The position numbers were made by a program, and so were the translations under genes. Source: Saccharomyces mikatae IFO 1815 (lineage: Eukaryota; Ascomycota; Saccharomycetes; Saccharomycetales; Saccharomycetaceae). From it: a stretch of 64,000 nucleotides of DNA. Numbering within the stretch: position 1 is the stretch's first letter; every line of letters begins with the position of its first letter. The stretch lies in NCBI RefSeq assembly GCF_947241705.1, contig NC_079269.1:434001-498000 (forward strand), given 5' to 3'. Under the pieces are notes generated by a model. It ran no database searches. It was not told where the DNA came from and saw only the letters and a list, made by a program, of their open reading frames with translations. Positions 1 to 9,081 of this stretch are shown here, piece after piece.

Positions 1-371
1 ATATTGTTAGAGAATTCTGGTGATATTCCGAGGATGCTTTTTTTCGGCTCTAGTAGCCTTTTTTGTTATAGTCATTCTTCAATAAACCCATGCATTATGA
101 CTGATGTTATCAGTAAGATCAGATAAGCGAGCCACTTCATCAATTAAACAGAAGCTTTCAACTTTATGAAGCTCAGTCGTAGTCTTATGTGAAGAAATCA
201 ATATTCACAATACAGTAGAATATCACTTCTATTGGACTGCTCTCGTGTTTGAAGTAGTATAACATTCTAGCCACCTGATTCTCTAGATTCAAAGTCCCTC
301 ATCATTCTTTTTTTGATACACATAAAAACTTCATCTGTATCTGAAATTCGCATAACGAATCCTACAAAACA
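1..371. other. Intergenic region, promoter of AVT4
   Basis: No gene is visible. In the S. cerevisiae order the gene to the left would be POL1, but I see none of its coding sequence here. A GATAAG core (122-127) could bind GATA factors of nitrogen control, which would suit a vacuolar amino-acid exporter; this is inference from one short motif. A/T-rich runs near 301-330 are typical of yeast promoters. Confidence 0.6.
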
Positions 372-2519
372 ATGTCAATGGTCAACAACAATGGCGACAG
401 TGAACACCTTGGAGTCCGAAGAAATGGAAATTTTAGGCACCCTTCCAATAATATGAAAATTCCTAGAAGGGCCCAATCAACAGTCCTCAATTCAAATCCG
501 TTTTCTAGCAGAAAGTACTCAATGTCTACTTTAACGCCGAGGAATATATGCCAAAGCGTTGATTCTAGAGTATTCGTGGATATGTCATCTCCCAATTTTC
601 AAACTCTCGAGGAACCTCACAGAGATGAGATCATAAACAGTGTACGGCTCAACTATTTGAACAGCAGCAAAAGGAGTTCCGTATCTCATGGGTGCGAAAA
701 TAATCCCAGAGTTAACCCAACCAAAAATTCGTCTGCAAGCACTATAACCACAGCCAATGTGGACAGTGATGAAGATAACACTAACCTGAACAGTGCTGGG
801 GGTGACATTACGCATGATATCTACAAGATGGTCAAAGCAGAGGATCCTAAACGACTCAGACGTCCTCGTTCTATGGAAGATGTAAATTCTGAAATTGAGC
901 ACCACACCAAGTTCTCATCAGCGAGCGGATTGAATGTCCCCGGTGGCTTTAGAAGAGAATTTATCGTAAACAAAAAGAGGCAAGAACATCAATTAAATGA
1001 TTCCGCTAGTTCAGACTTCACTTCACATGAAAGTGTTTCAATCAATCAGCCATCTACATCATCTGCACAAGATATTGATAAGGTTCCCTTTTTAACACGA
1101 AATTTTTTGGAATTTCTTTACGTGTTTGGGCATTTTGCTGGTGAATCTTTTGAGGATGATTTCATTCCTGACAGCTCAAACATGATGATACGGGGAGAAG
1201 ATGAAGGAAGTCCTCTATTGTCTCGGCCTGATCATATGAAGGTTCTGCCTTCAGCCAAGGGAACAACTTCGACGAGAAAGGTTTTCTTGATATTGCTCAA
1301 ATCATTTATCGGAACAGGTGTCTTATTTTTACCCAACGCCTTTCACAATGGTGGTTTGTTTTTCTCAGTAAGTATGCTGGCATTTTTTGGACTTTATTCA
1401 TACTGGTGCTACTACATATTGGTGCAGGCAAAAGCTTCATGTGGAGTGTCCTCTTTTGGTGATATTGGTTTGAAGTTGTATGGACCTTGGATGAGAATCA
1501 TAATTCTTTTTTCCCTTGTAATAACGCAAGTTGGATTTTCTGGAGCATATATGATCTTTACGGCAAAGAATTTACAAGCGTTTCTTGATAACGTGTTTCA
1601 TGCGGGAGTTTTACCTTTGTCTTTCTTGATGATATTTCAAACCATCATTTTTATTCCGCTTTCCTTTATCAGAAACATTTCGAAATTGTCACTTCCTTCT
1701 CTACTGGCAAACTTCTTTATCATGGCTGGTTTGGTCATTGTTATCATCTTTACAGCCAAGAGGTTGTTTTTCGACTTGAAGGCTTCACCAGCAATGGGGG
1801 TGGTATACGGCCTAAATATGGATCGTTGGACACTGTTTATCGGAACAGCAATCTTCGCTTTTGAAGGAATTGGCTTAATTATTCCTGTTCAGGACTCAAT
1901 GAGGAATCCTGAAAAATTTCCTCTGGTACTTGCTTTGGTTATTCTTACAGCCACAATACTTTTCATTTCCATAGCTACATTGGGATACCTAGCCTACGGC
2001 TCAAACGTTCAAACAGTTATTCTTTTGAATTTGCCTCAAAGCAACATCTTTGTCAACTTAATCCAATTATTTTACTCTATTGCAATTATGTTGTCTACAC
2101 CTTTACAGTTATTTCCAGCTATTAAGATTATTGAAAATAAATTTTTTCCAAAATTCACCAAAATATATGTCAAGCACGATGACTTAACAACAAGAGTTGA
2201 ATTACGTCCTAACTCTGGGAAGCTGGACTGGAGAGTAAAATGGTTGAAGAATTTCATACGTTCAATTATTGTCATTATCGTTGTAGCAATTGCTTATTTT
2301 GGGTCTGATAACTTAGATAAGTTTGTTTCAGTTATAGGATCGCTCGCCTGTATTCCATTGGTATATATATACCCATCCATGCTACATTTGCGGGGCAATA
2401 GTCTTCCGGAGACTAAAGGTAAATTCTGGAGGTTCAAACCAATGTTGGATATTATTTTAATTTTTTTCGGCATAGCAAGCATGCTTTATACATCATATCA
2501 AAGTATTTTTGGTGTCTAG
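372..2519 (+). CDS. AVT4: Vacuolar amino-acid exporter Avt4
   Basis: A member of the AAAP (amino acid/auxin permease) family. In S. cerevisiae Avt4 sits in the vacuolar membrane and exports large neutral and basic amino acids to the cytosol. The 715-residue protein has a long hydrophilic, Ser/Asn-rich cytosolic N-terminal part (about residues 1-300), then a dense run of about 11 membrane segments starting near residue 302 (KVFLILLKSFIGTGVLFLP). The family GTGVLFLP signature and a later PVQDSMRNPEKFP stretch are present. The first ATG (372) adds two residues before a second ATG (378) that matches the S. cerevisiae start; I kept the first because scanning ribosomes meet it first. Identity by recalled comparison is high throughout. 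Confidence 0.96.
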   Translation: MSMVNNNGDSEHLGVRRNGNFRHPSNNMKIPRRAQSTVLNSNPFSSRKYSMSTLTPRNICQSVDSRVFVDMSSPNFQTLEEPHRDEIINSVRLNYLNSSKRSSVSHGCENNPRVNPTKNSSASTITTANVDSDEDNTNLNSAGGDITHDIYKMVKAEDPKRLRRPRSMEDVNSEIEHHTKFSSASGLNVPGGFRREFIVNKKRQEHQLNDSASSDFTSHESVSINQPSTSSAQDIDKVPFLTRNFLEFLYVFGHFAGESFEDDFIPDSSNMMIRGEDEGSPLLSRPDHMKVLPSAKGTTSTRKVFLILLKSFIGTGVLFLPNAFHNGGLFFSVSMLAFFGLYSYWCYYILVQAKASCGVSSFGDIGLKLYGPWMRIIILFSLVITQVGFSGAYMIFTAKNLQAFLDNVFHAGVLPLSFLMIFQTIIFIPLSFIRNISKLSLPSLLANFFIMAGLVIVIIFTAKRLFFDLKASPAMGVVYGLNMDRWTLFIGTAIFAFEGIGLIIPVQDSMRNPEKFPLVLALVILTATILFISIATLGYLAYGSNVQTVILLNLPQSNIFVNLIQLFYSIAIMLSTPLQLFPAIKIIENKFFPKFTKIYVKHDDLTTRVELRPNSGKLDWRVKWLKNFIRSIIVIIVVAIAYFGSDNLDKFVSVIGSLACIPLVYIYPSMLHLRGNSLPETKGKFWRFKPMLDIILIFFGIASMLYTSYQSIFGV

Positions 2520-2987
2520 ACAGTATGTGCCGTCTTTTCATAAGGACATGTTTGGAAGCCAAGCAAACTTTATCTCGTTATGTGCAGATATAGTTATGAT
2601 TATCTTCAACTTTAGTTTATATAGACAAGAACTGTTAGGACGCAATATTATTCGCCCATTATTATATAGTAGATATACCCTAAAAGCATTCCTCTCTATT
2701 ATATTTGATATCTAATGCGATTATTTGAGTTACTTAGCTTGCGATAGTGTATGCTTCGCAGTTTTGGTGTTTATGATAATGCTCAGGTTTGCTGGATTAC
2801 TTATTTTCCTATTTTTCATCTGCGAATCAGCTTGATCCGATTTTTCCGCTCAATGCCCGAACAAACTTTCAAGACTTTTTGGTTATTAAGGAGTATTATT
2901 AATTGATATCAAATACACAACTCCATATCTGAAATAATTAAACAAAAGTTGTAGCCTACCACGGTGTTTGCTAACCCAGCTTCTACA
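2520..2987. other. Intergenic region, AVT4 3' end and AIM37 promoter
   Basis: A/T-rich stretch between two genes on the same strand. Open frames inside it are short, lack similarity I know, and begin with non-ATG codons. I see no RNA gene or repeat. Confidence 0.6.
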
Positions 2988-3689
2988 ATGGTAAACTTCT
3001 ATAACAACCAGGAGAAGCCCTCAAATTCGAACGGCGAATTGCCTTTAATACCAGCTGTGTTTCAAAATTCACCAGAACTGTTAGTTAGAACCATACCTAC
3101 CGGAAATGAGATCATTGAGTCGGTACACTTGACCAAGTGCTTACAGAAATATAGAAATGCGCTTGCAAGTCAATTGGACTGTTACGGGGGAAAATGGGAT
3201 TCTAAGATAGCCAATTTTAGACTTGTAGTTGAAAATATCATCAACTACTCAAGAAAAAACATTTTTAATAACGAGTACGAAAACAAGCACACTGTAGTCC
3301 CTGGCTCGTTGATAGCGCTAGGTGCCTTTTTTGCTGGAAGCATAGCAGTGAACAGATCCAATTGGGGAGCTAAGAGAATAATATTTAACCATAACTCCAG
3401 TATTCTCGAAAAACTATGTACATCATTACCGTCAAGAACATTCTTACCATGGGTGTTGGCAGCGGCAACCTTCAAGTGCTGGTCTCCTCAAACGTCACGG
3501 AATCTAGTTAATGCCACGGAAAATGACTTATTCCCAGACGATTTTGTCAAATCATATCACGATGCATGGAGGAAATTTTACGAGGAAGGGTATATTGTAA
3601 AAAAAAATGATTTAAAACGAAAAATCGATCACAAGTTGCAAAGTAATATAAGATATGCAAGAGAACAGCTTTGTGAAAAGCTGAAGTAA
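2988..3689 (+). CDS. AIM37: MICOS complex subunit Mic27
   Basis: The 233-residue product matches S. cerevisiae Aim37/Mic27 (234 residues), an inner-membrane subunit of the MICOS complex that holds mitochondrial cristae junctions and belongs to the apolipoprotein O family. The central segment VVPGSLIALGAFFAGSIAVN is hydrophobic with small residues, as in the family's membrane segments, and a second hydrophobic run follows (LPWVLAAATFKCW). The C-terminus is basic and helical. The open frame extends eight codons further upstream but without an ATG; the ATG at 2988 gives the family N-terminus MVNFY. Confidence 0.94.
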   Translation: MVNFYNNQEKPSNSNGELPLIPAVFQNSPELLVRTIPTGNEIIESVHLTKCLQKYRNALASQLDCYGGKWDSKIANFRLVVENIINYSRKNIFNNEYENKHTVVPGSLIALGAFFAGSIAVNRSNWGAKRIIFNHNSSILEKLCTSLPSRTFLPWVLAAATFKCWSPQTSRNLVNATENDLFPDDFVKSYHDAWRKFYEEGYIVKKNDLKRKIDHKLQSNIRYAREQLCEKLK

Positions 3690-3942
3690 GCCAGATATCA
3701 AGTGGATATCTTTTGTTCATTATCATGTCCATAGTACATATATCCATACATAGGTCGGATAATTAATATTCTATAAAAATTACCCATTGAAAATAAACTT
3801 TCATTCATTCTACATTTCATTACATGCCATTTGAGGATGATACGGCTATAAATCTTGCGAGATCTCAAACGTTAGAAGGTAGTCTCAGGTAAAATCTGGC
3901 TACCCTTTTCAGTTACATTGATTCCTTTCCTCTCGCTTAAAA

Positions 3943-4659
3943 TTACTCTAGAGCTGTCAACAACCAACCTGGAGCTTTGTCTTTGTCTATTTTCACTAAT
4001 TTGGTGTCGAAAGCTTCTATAAGCAATTCTACAAGAATTCTACCTCCTCTACTCCCGGTAAAGCGCCTATATTCTTCAGAAACGCTAGCTAGATTCCAAC
4101 CCATTATTCTTCTTAGACATCCAATGACCGTCCCGGTCCTATGTCTCCCCATACCACAACAGACCAACAAAGGATAGTTCTCTTGGGTGACGATAGTTTG
4201 CAGCACATTGATGATGGAATGTTCAGTGAGACCGTCCCATGGATTATCGTCTTCACCGGCGTCCGGGTTAATAGCTGCAAATTGCAAATTTATTCTATGA
4301 GTATCGCAAAACTCTAGGAGAGTATCTTGAGGTTCTTCGTTCGAGAGCCATATAATTGTTTTTAGTTTCAAGTTTAATAAAAAGGGAAAATTTACAGGTG
4401 AGGGCTGACCAGATCTGTAAAGATATCTTTCAACAGGACAAAAATTTAAAGGTGGAACAATACGTTCTTGTGGGGCATGCGACACTAAGACTTTTTCACG
4501 GCCGGATTCTGTTTCTTCATTGATATATATATGATCGTCATCATCGTCTTCTTCCTCGTCTTCCTCTTCTACTTCCTCTTCAGGTGTCGATGCATTCCCC
4601 TCTGTAATGCACAAGTCGTCGTGTGGAACGCTTTCATATTCTCTAGTGTTAGTTGTCAT
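3943..4659 (-). CDS. OCA1: Atypical protein tyrosine phosphatase-like protein Oca1
   Basis: Matches Oca1, a member of the Oca/Siw14 dual-specificity phosphatase-like group needed for oxidant-induced cell-cycle arrest in S. cerevisiae. The P-loop CGMGRHR lies at residues 168-174 with catalytic-type Cys168 and Arg174, followed by TG. The residue before the cysteine is Cys rather than the His usual in classical PTPs; S. cerevisiae Oca1 shows the same, so this is a family trait. An acidic run of Glu/Asp occupies about residues 27-42. It lies convergent to AIM37 and in tandem upstream of RAS2. Confidence 0.94.
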   Translation of the reverse strand: MTTNTREYESVPHDDLCITEGNASTPEEEVEEEDEEEDDDDDHIYINEETESGREKVLVSHAPQERIVPPLNFCPVERYLYRSGQPSPVNFPFLLNLKLKTIIWLSNEEPQDTLLEFCDTHRINLQFAAINPDAGEDDNPWDGLTEHSIINVLQTIVTQENYPLLVCCGMGRHRTGTVIGCLRRIMGWNLASVSEEYRRFTGSRGGRILVELLIEAFDTKLVKIDKDKAPGWLLTALE

Positions 4660-4737
4660 CGTAGCGGGCGGTGGGGCCTGATATTCTAGGTAGAAGGCCT
4701 CTTAATCACGAAATTCATGAGATTGATGACCCTTCGT

Positions 4738-4764
4738 AGCATCTAATTTTACGTTTTAGATGCT
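4738..4764. repeat. Perfect 9-bp inverted repeat
   Basis: AGCATCTAA (4738-4746) and TTAGATGCT (4756-4764) are exact reverse complements around a 9-nt spacer. The repeat lies about 80-105 bp upstream of the OCA1 start and about 205 bp downstream of the RAS2 stop, next to a Reb1-type site. It could be a dimeric factor site or a 3'-end hairpin; I cannot tell which. Confidence 0.5.
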
Positions 4765-4777
4765 TTTATTCCTATTT

Positions 4778-4785
4778 TTACCCGG
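4778..4785 (+). promoter_or_regulatory. Reb1-type site
   Basis: TTACCCGG matches the Reb1 general regulatory factor consensus. Between tandem genes such sites define nucleosome-free promoters and can block read-through polymerase II. Confidence 0.55.
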
Positions 4786-4967
4786 CGACCAATTTCATGG
4801 TCAAAAGTGCAAATATTACTTAAATAAAGACAGCAAGCAACCCATAGTAAGAAAATAGAAAATAGTGACTGTTCTTTATTTACTTTTATACATATTTGTA
4901 AAATGTATGTACTCTTTTAAAGTTATAGGCTTTTTTATTTGCAGTGTTTCTGGAATCATTCTTCTTA

Positions 4968-5936
4968 TTAACTTATAATACAACAGCCGCTTGATCCGCT
5001 CTTGGAGGATTCATCAGTGTTGCCGCCGGATGCAGCTTGCTGTTTTCTGGCTTGTTTGGCATTTGGAGCTTGGCTTGCCTTATTGTCTTTATTTACACGA
5101 CTGTTCACCGTATTAGCGTTTTGAGCACTGGCTTGAACAGCCTGATCTGCTGAATTCTCTACATCGGTGCGATCGGTCAGCGTCTGACTGTTTACCGCTT
5201 GGTTGCCCGCCAATCCTGCCTTAGCTTCTATGCTTGCATTCTTAACATTCACGGCAGTTGTGCTACTATTAGCGTTTTTCCCATTGGCAGCGTTGCTCAT
5301 TTTCCTATGGCCTCCATTATTTGTGGGTACAGAATTAGCGCCACCTCCTTGAGTATCTTGAGGATTTTGTTTTGAGCTGTCATTTTCTGTCGACGTCTTA
5401 TTGTACTTTCCGCCCTCGTCTCTTACTAAACGTGCCAGTGTGTAGAATGCCTCTTCGACGTTGATTGCTTGCTTAGCAGAAGTCTCCAAGAATGGAGCGT
5501 TCATTTGTTTTGCCATGTTCAAGCCGTCCTGGTAAGAGACCTGCTTTTCATTTTCCAAATCAGACTTGTTACCGACAACCACAATTGGCACGTAATCCGT
5601 ATCCTTGACCCTCAAAATTTGTTGGTAGTAGGTCATAAGCTCATCAAGGGACGACTTAGACGTTATGGAATAAACCAGTAGAAACCCTTCACCGTTGCGC
5701 ATATATTGTTCTCTCATGGCAGAGTATTCTTCTTGCCCAGCAGTATCCAAGATGTCCAAAATAGACACTTCATCATCAATGACTACTTGCTTCCTGTATG
5801 AGTCCTCGATTGTGGGATCGTATTCGTCTACAAAGTGTGATTGAGTCAACTGTATAGTCAATGCAGATTTACCAACACCACCACCACCAACAACAACTAG
5901 CTTGTATTCTCTCATATTCGACTTGTTCAAAGGCAT
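4968..5936 (-). CDS. RAS2: Ras GTPase Ras2
   Basis: The 322-residue protein is Ras2, the GTPase that activates adenylate cyclase and so couples nutrients to growth through cAMP/PKA. P-loop GGGGVGKS is at 17-24, switch II DTAGQEE near 64-70, then NKSD and ETSAK nucleotide-base motifs. The last residues CCIIS form a CaaX box with Cys318 (palmitoylation in Ras2) and Cys319 (farnesylation). The region after about residue 174 is Asn/Ala/Ser/Lys-rich and differs at many positions from S. cerevisiae, while the GTPase domain is nearly identical. It is longer than animal Ras because of this hypervariable tail, as in both yeast paralogues Ras1 and Ras2; the KSNMREYK start and CCIIS end are those of Ras2. 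Confidence 0.98.
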   Translation of the reverse strand: MPLNKSNMREYKLVVVGGGGVGKSALTIQLTQSHFVDEYDPTIEDSYRKQVVIDDEVSILDILDTAGQEEYSAMREQYMRNGEGFLLVYSITSKSSLDELMTYYQQILRVKDTDYVPIVVVGNKSDLENEKQVSYQDGLNMAKQMNAPFLETSAKQAINVEEAFYTLARLVRDEGGKYNKTSTENDSSKQNPQDTQGGGANSVPTNNGGHRKMSNAANGKNANSSTTAVNVKNASIEAKAGLAGNQAVNSQTLTDRTDVENSADQAVQASAQNANTVNSRVNKDNKASQAPNAKQARKQQAASGGNTDESSKSGSSGCCIIS

Positions 5937-6696
5937 TCTTGTACGTATTCTCTTTCTCTTTCAAAAACGATTACTTAGTTTTTTTATCCCGTTGTTCTTT
6001 CGTATGTTTGAGTTTAACCAAGTTCTTACGATTGATTGCTATAGTGCAAAAGAATCTGATTAAGTGTAAACTGAATATACAAAACGAAAAAAAAAAACAA
6101 AAGCCGGAAGTGTACTTAAAGTATGTAAGCAGTGCTAGGCGATAAGAGGAGACAGCGGCAGAGTATATAATTTGGGATACTATAAATGCTTACTATCAAA
6201 TTCTTGATAGAAACGTTCAATAATGCGAAACTTGTTTCTCATTTCCTAGATCCCCTTATTGCAACTTTGTTTTTGCTATTGATGTCATGTTCCGTCTAAA
6301 TTTTGCAGACCCGCCTAGCTTCACCGTTCCGAATGGCACGCTTTAGGCAGAGACATAGCGCAGGGTGGAGCCAGGGGCAAAGGGGTGGACAGGGAACCTT
6401 TAAGGAGGCGAGGCGAATAAGAGAAACTTTGAGATCCGAAGCGATTAGCTACTCCATTCAGGCCGGCGATTAGAGACCAAAATGCCGATGATGCTACGCA
6501 GTTATGCTACGCCGTAATGTGGGTTATATCATCATGTTGAGTTGCGCCTGGCATCACTATTGCTTTGATTGTCTGGACTCACGGGTCTAGTTATCGCGCA
6601 GATTCATCGATACGGTTAAGCCCGTTAAAACATTAAGAGTATATATTTGTAACTGGTACATGTATCTAGGCAATGTATGTACACCCGGTAGTTGTT
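5937..6696. other. Intergenic region, RAS2 promoter and PHO23 3' end
   Basis: 760 bp without a gene. Two AGGGG cores (6373-6377 and 6381-6385), eight bases apart and about 440 bp upstream of RAS2, resemble stress-response elements. A TATATAA lies at 6164-6170. Open frames here start within RAS2 on the other strand or lack recognisable similarity. Confidence 0.55.
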
Positions 6697-7689
6697 TTAT
6701 AATTTTTTTTTGCAGTCGTCACAATACCATTTACCCTTGGGTAGAGTTTCAAGTCCAATGCATGGCAAGTGAAACCATTCTAGCTCACAATCTGCCCCAT
6801 CACAGCCCACCATTTCTCCATATGCTACTTGATTGCAGTAGCAGTACAGCGGTTCACCGTAGTCGTTCGTTTTTGGCCTTGATATACTGCTGTTATTGCT
6901 GCTGCCGATGCTGCCCACGCTCCTCGACACTGTTGATGTACCCACCCTGCCATTGTTTACGGAGGTAGTCGTACTGATGGTGTTTGGCGAAACAGATGTG
7001 GTAGCAACTCTTCTCTTGCGTTTTTTGGTCTCTGTTTCGGCGATGTTGGTGTTGGCAGCGTTCGCTCTTTTTCTCGCATTGACGCTGCTGGCATGGTGAT
7101 CTTGACTATCCTGTTTACTGCTTACGTAGGTGGTATCGTTTTTCAAATCGTCTTGCTGCTGTGTATTGGCTGAGTAATGTTCGCCCTGTCTCCTGTTCGC
7201 AGCCATGGCCTCTCTTCTGGATTCGCTTTTCAGTGCCTGCGATGATTTGCTGTTTGATTTGCTTTCTATCTTTTCCATAAGTTCATGATGTAAGTGCATT
7301 GCTGGATGGTTGTCCACACCTAGTCTTAGACCTTTAGGAATTTCTGTGTTCTTAATCGCGACTTCATACGCCAATTCCAGCCGTGATGTCAGTCTATCTA
7401 GATTATCCAACATGATTGAGGAAACATGCATCTTCTCCTCTAGCGACGGCATTAGTTCTTCATAGATCTTGTTAATGTTATTGAGTAGTCTCACTTGTGT
7501 TTGGTGATCTTTATTGAAATCTTTCTTCAAGAATTTATCTATTCTTTCATTCAGGTTGGGCATAGAATGTACACATTTTGCATCTATTTCGTGCAGTAAT
7601 GTCAAATACCTCGACGTAGCTAGTGGGAACTCCTCCAACACGTCAGCTATGTCATTTAACCCAGGGAATAAGTTTGCTGGTGAACTCAT
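6697..7689 (-). CDS. PHO23: Rpd3L histone deacetylase subunit Pho23, ING-type
   Basis: Pho23 is the ING-family subunit of the large Rpd3 histone deacetylase complex; its PHD finger reads H3K4 methylation. The 330-residue protein has an N-terminal ING coiled-coil domain (about 1-115), a low-complexity Ser/Asn/Thr middle, and a C-terminal PHD finger (about 280-327) starting YCYCNQVAYGEMVGCD and ending WYCDDC, with the Cys4-His-Cys3 zinc ligands and the aromatic residues expected for methyl-lysine binding. It is the last host gene before the retrotransposon region, its promoter facing that region. Confidence 0.96.
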   Translation of the reverse strand: MSSPANLFPGLNDIADVLEEFPLATSRYLTLLHEIDAKCVHSMPNLNERIDKFLKKDFNKDHQTQVRLLNNINKIYEELMPSLEEKMHVSSIMLDNLDRLTSRLELAYEVAIKNTEIPKGLRLGVDNHPAMHLHHELMEKIESKSNSKSSQALKSESRREAMAANRRQGEHYSANTQQQDDLKNDTTYVSSKQDSQDHHASSVNARKRANAANTNIAETETKKRKRRVATTSVSPNTISTTTSVNNGRVGTSTVSRSVGSIGSSNNSSISRPKTNDYGEPLYCYCNQVAYGEMVGCDGADCELEWFHLPCIGLETLPKGKWYCDDCKKKL

Positions 7690-8400
7690 TTAAAATATGT
7701 ACTTCCGATAATGCACGTAGCTTCTGATTTTTGATATCACAATCCGAGGAAGTTTTTTACCTTCAATTTTCCTGAACTAACTGGCTAGCCCGTTTCCTTA
7801 ATCTCTTTTCGTTTTCACCTGCTCTTTCTTCTTTATGGATATTCATTCTTTCCCACCTACTAATTTTTGCAAGGGCATTTTTTACCCTTCTTCGAAAATC
7901 GTCAAGAAAATGTCAACTTAAATCGCAATGACATGGAATAATCCTTTCGAAAGATACCGGGAAAATAGCCTACCATTGAGAGCTGGATTCGCCTCTACTA
8001 TCCTCGCCATGTCTTATTTTTGGTTATATTAATATAAGTAGATATTCAATAAGGCATTGTTAGTGTGTTCCAATAGTGCAATAGGTAGTATGCAATATAG
8101 AAGGATGGGCGGATGTATCGAAGATAGTGTATAGGTAAAATTCTGGATGTGACACAGTTTCCTACTCAAAGTTGAGATTTAAATATTCCTGGTGTTACCA
8201 AGATTAGCGTTTCGTGTAGTTCATATATTGTTCAGAAAACAATTTGGCTGTGTTCTGTATATTCCATAGTGCAACTTCTTGAGTAGACTTGACGCCGTTG
8301 CAAAGAAGCTATGTGTTTTTCAAGTACGTACATGAATATGTTACTATTGGAACAAAAATCTTCTCTTCTTTATTGACCAATTTTTAAATTTTCAGCATAT
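7690..8400. other. Intergenic region upstream of PHO23
   Basis: 711 bp between the PHO23 start and the left end of the solo delta. I compared it by eye with delta, sigma and tau LTR sequences and saw no convincing remnant, no tRNA, and no coding frame of note. Confidence 0.5.
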
Positions 8401-8673
8401 TGAGATGAGAGTGGATTTTGATGTAATTGTTGGGATTCCATTTTTTAATAAGGCAATAATATTAGGTATACAGATATACTAGAAGTTCTCTCCGGGGGTT
8501 TAGGAATCCATAAAAGGGAATCTGCAATTCTACACAATTCTATAAACATTATTATCATCGTTTTATATGTTCTTATTCATTGATCCTATTACATTATCAA
8601 TCCTTGCGTTTCAGCTTCCACTAATTTAGATGACTATTTCTCATCATTTGCGGCATCTTCTAACATCGTATAT

Positions 8674-8678
8674 GATAA
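8674..8678. repeat. Left copy of Ty4 target-site duplication
   Basis: GATAA directly precedes the left LTR and is repeated at 14793-14797 directly after the right LTR. Five base pairs is the usual Ty integrase spacing. Confidence 0.88.
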
Positions 8679-9007
8679 TGTTGATAATTAGTAGTTTAGT
8701 AAGTTGTAATAATTAAGAATAGTCGTTCCTTCTTAATCTATATAAGAGAGGTATATAAAACACACGCTGATTAGTTATATTAAACCAAAAGGTTCAGACA
8801 TAAATCAGAGTGTTAATGATAAGAATTTGATGATAACTCATCTTCTTATATAATAAGTTCTGATCAATTAATAGATCTTTATCTCATTACTGCAGTAAAT
8901 TCTATTATTAGAATTTTTCTACTTCAATTTATACGAAGACGTATAGTTGCAATAACTTAATCCAATTTATACGAATAGGTGTATAGTAGTAATCACTTAT
9001 TCCAACA
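8679..9007 (-). repeat. Ty4 LTR (3' LTR of the element)
   Basis: A 329-bp LTR with TGTTG/CAACA ends. It is base-for-base identical to the copy at 14464-14792. An imperfect tandem pair of about 38 bp, each containing AATTTATACGA, lies at its right edge. Confidence 0.95.
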
Positions 9008-9009
9008 TG

Positions 9010-9020
9010 CCCCCTTAAAG
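9010..9020 (-). other. Ty4 polypurine tract
   Basis: On the minus strand CTTTAAGGGGG lies just ahead of the 3' LTR, the usual place for the plus-strand primer of reverse transcription. Confidence 0.7.
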
Positions 9021-9081
9021 ATATATTATTGTACTCCAACAGATATCTGCTATGTGTTTGGTTCTTAAGTAATTTTAATTA

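Larger units (their letters stand above)
4660..4967. other. Intergenic region, OCA1 promoter and RAS2 3' end
   Basis: Two tandem minus-strand genes are separated by 308 bp. It contains a perfect inverted repeat (4738-4764) and a Reb1-type site (4778-4785), both listed separately. Confidence 0.6.

Noticed and set aside
5861-6145. 94-codon plus-strand open frame across the RAS2 start
   Set aside because: Starts inside RAS2 antisense and runs into promoter A-tracts; no conserved motif.
7690-8400. Further LTR relics left of the solo delta
   Set aside because: Scanning for delta, sigma and tau landmarks gave no stretch longer than chance.
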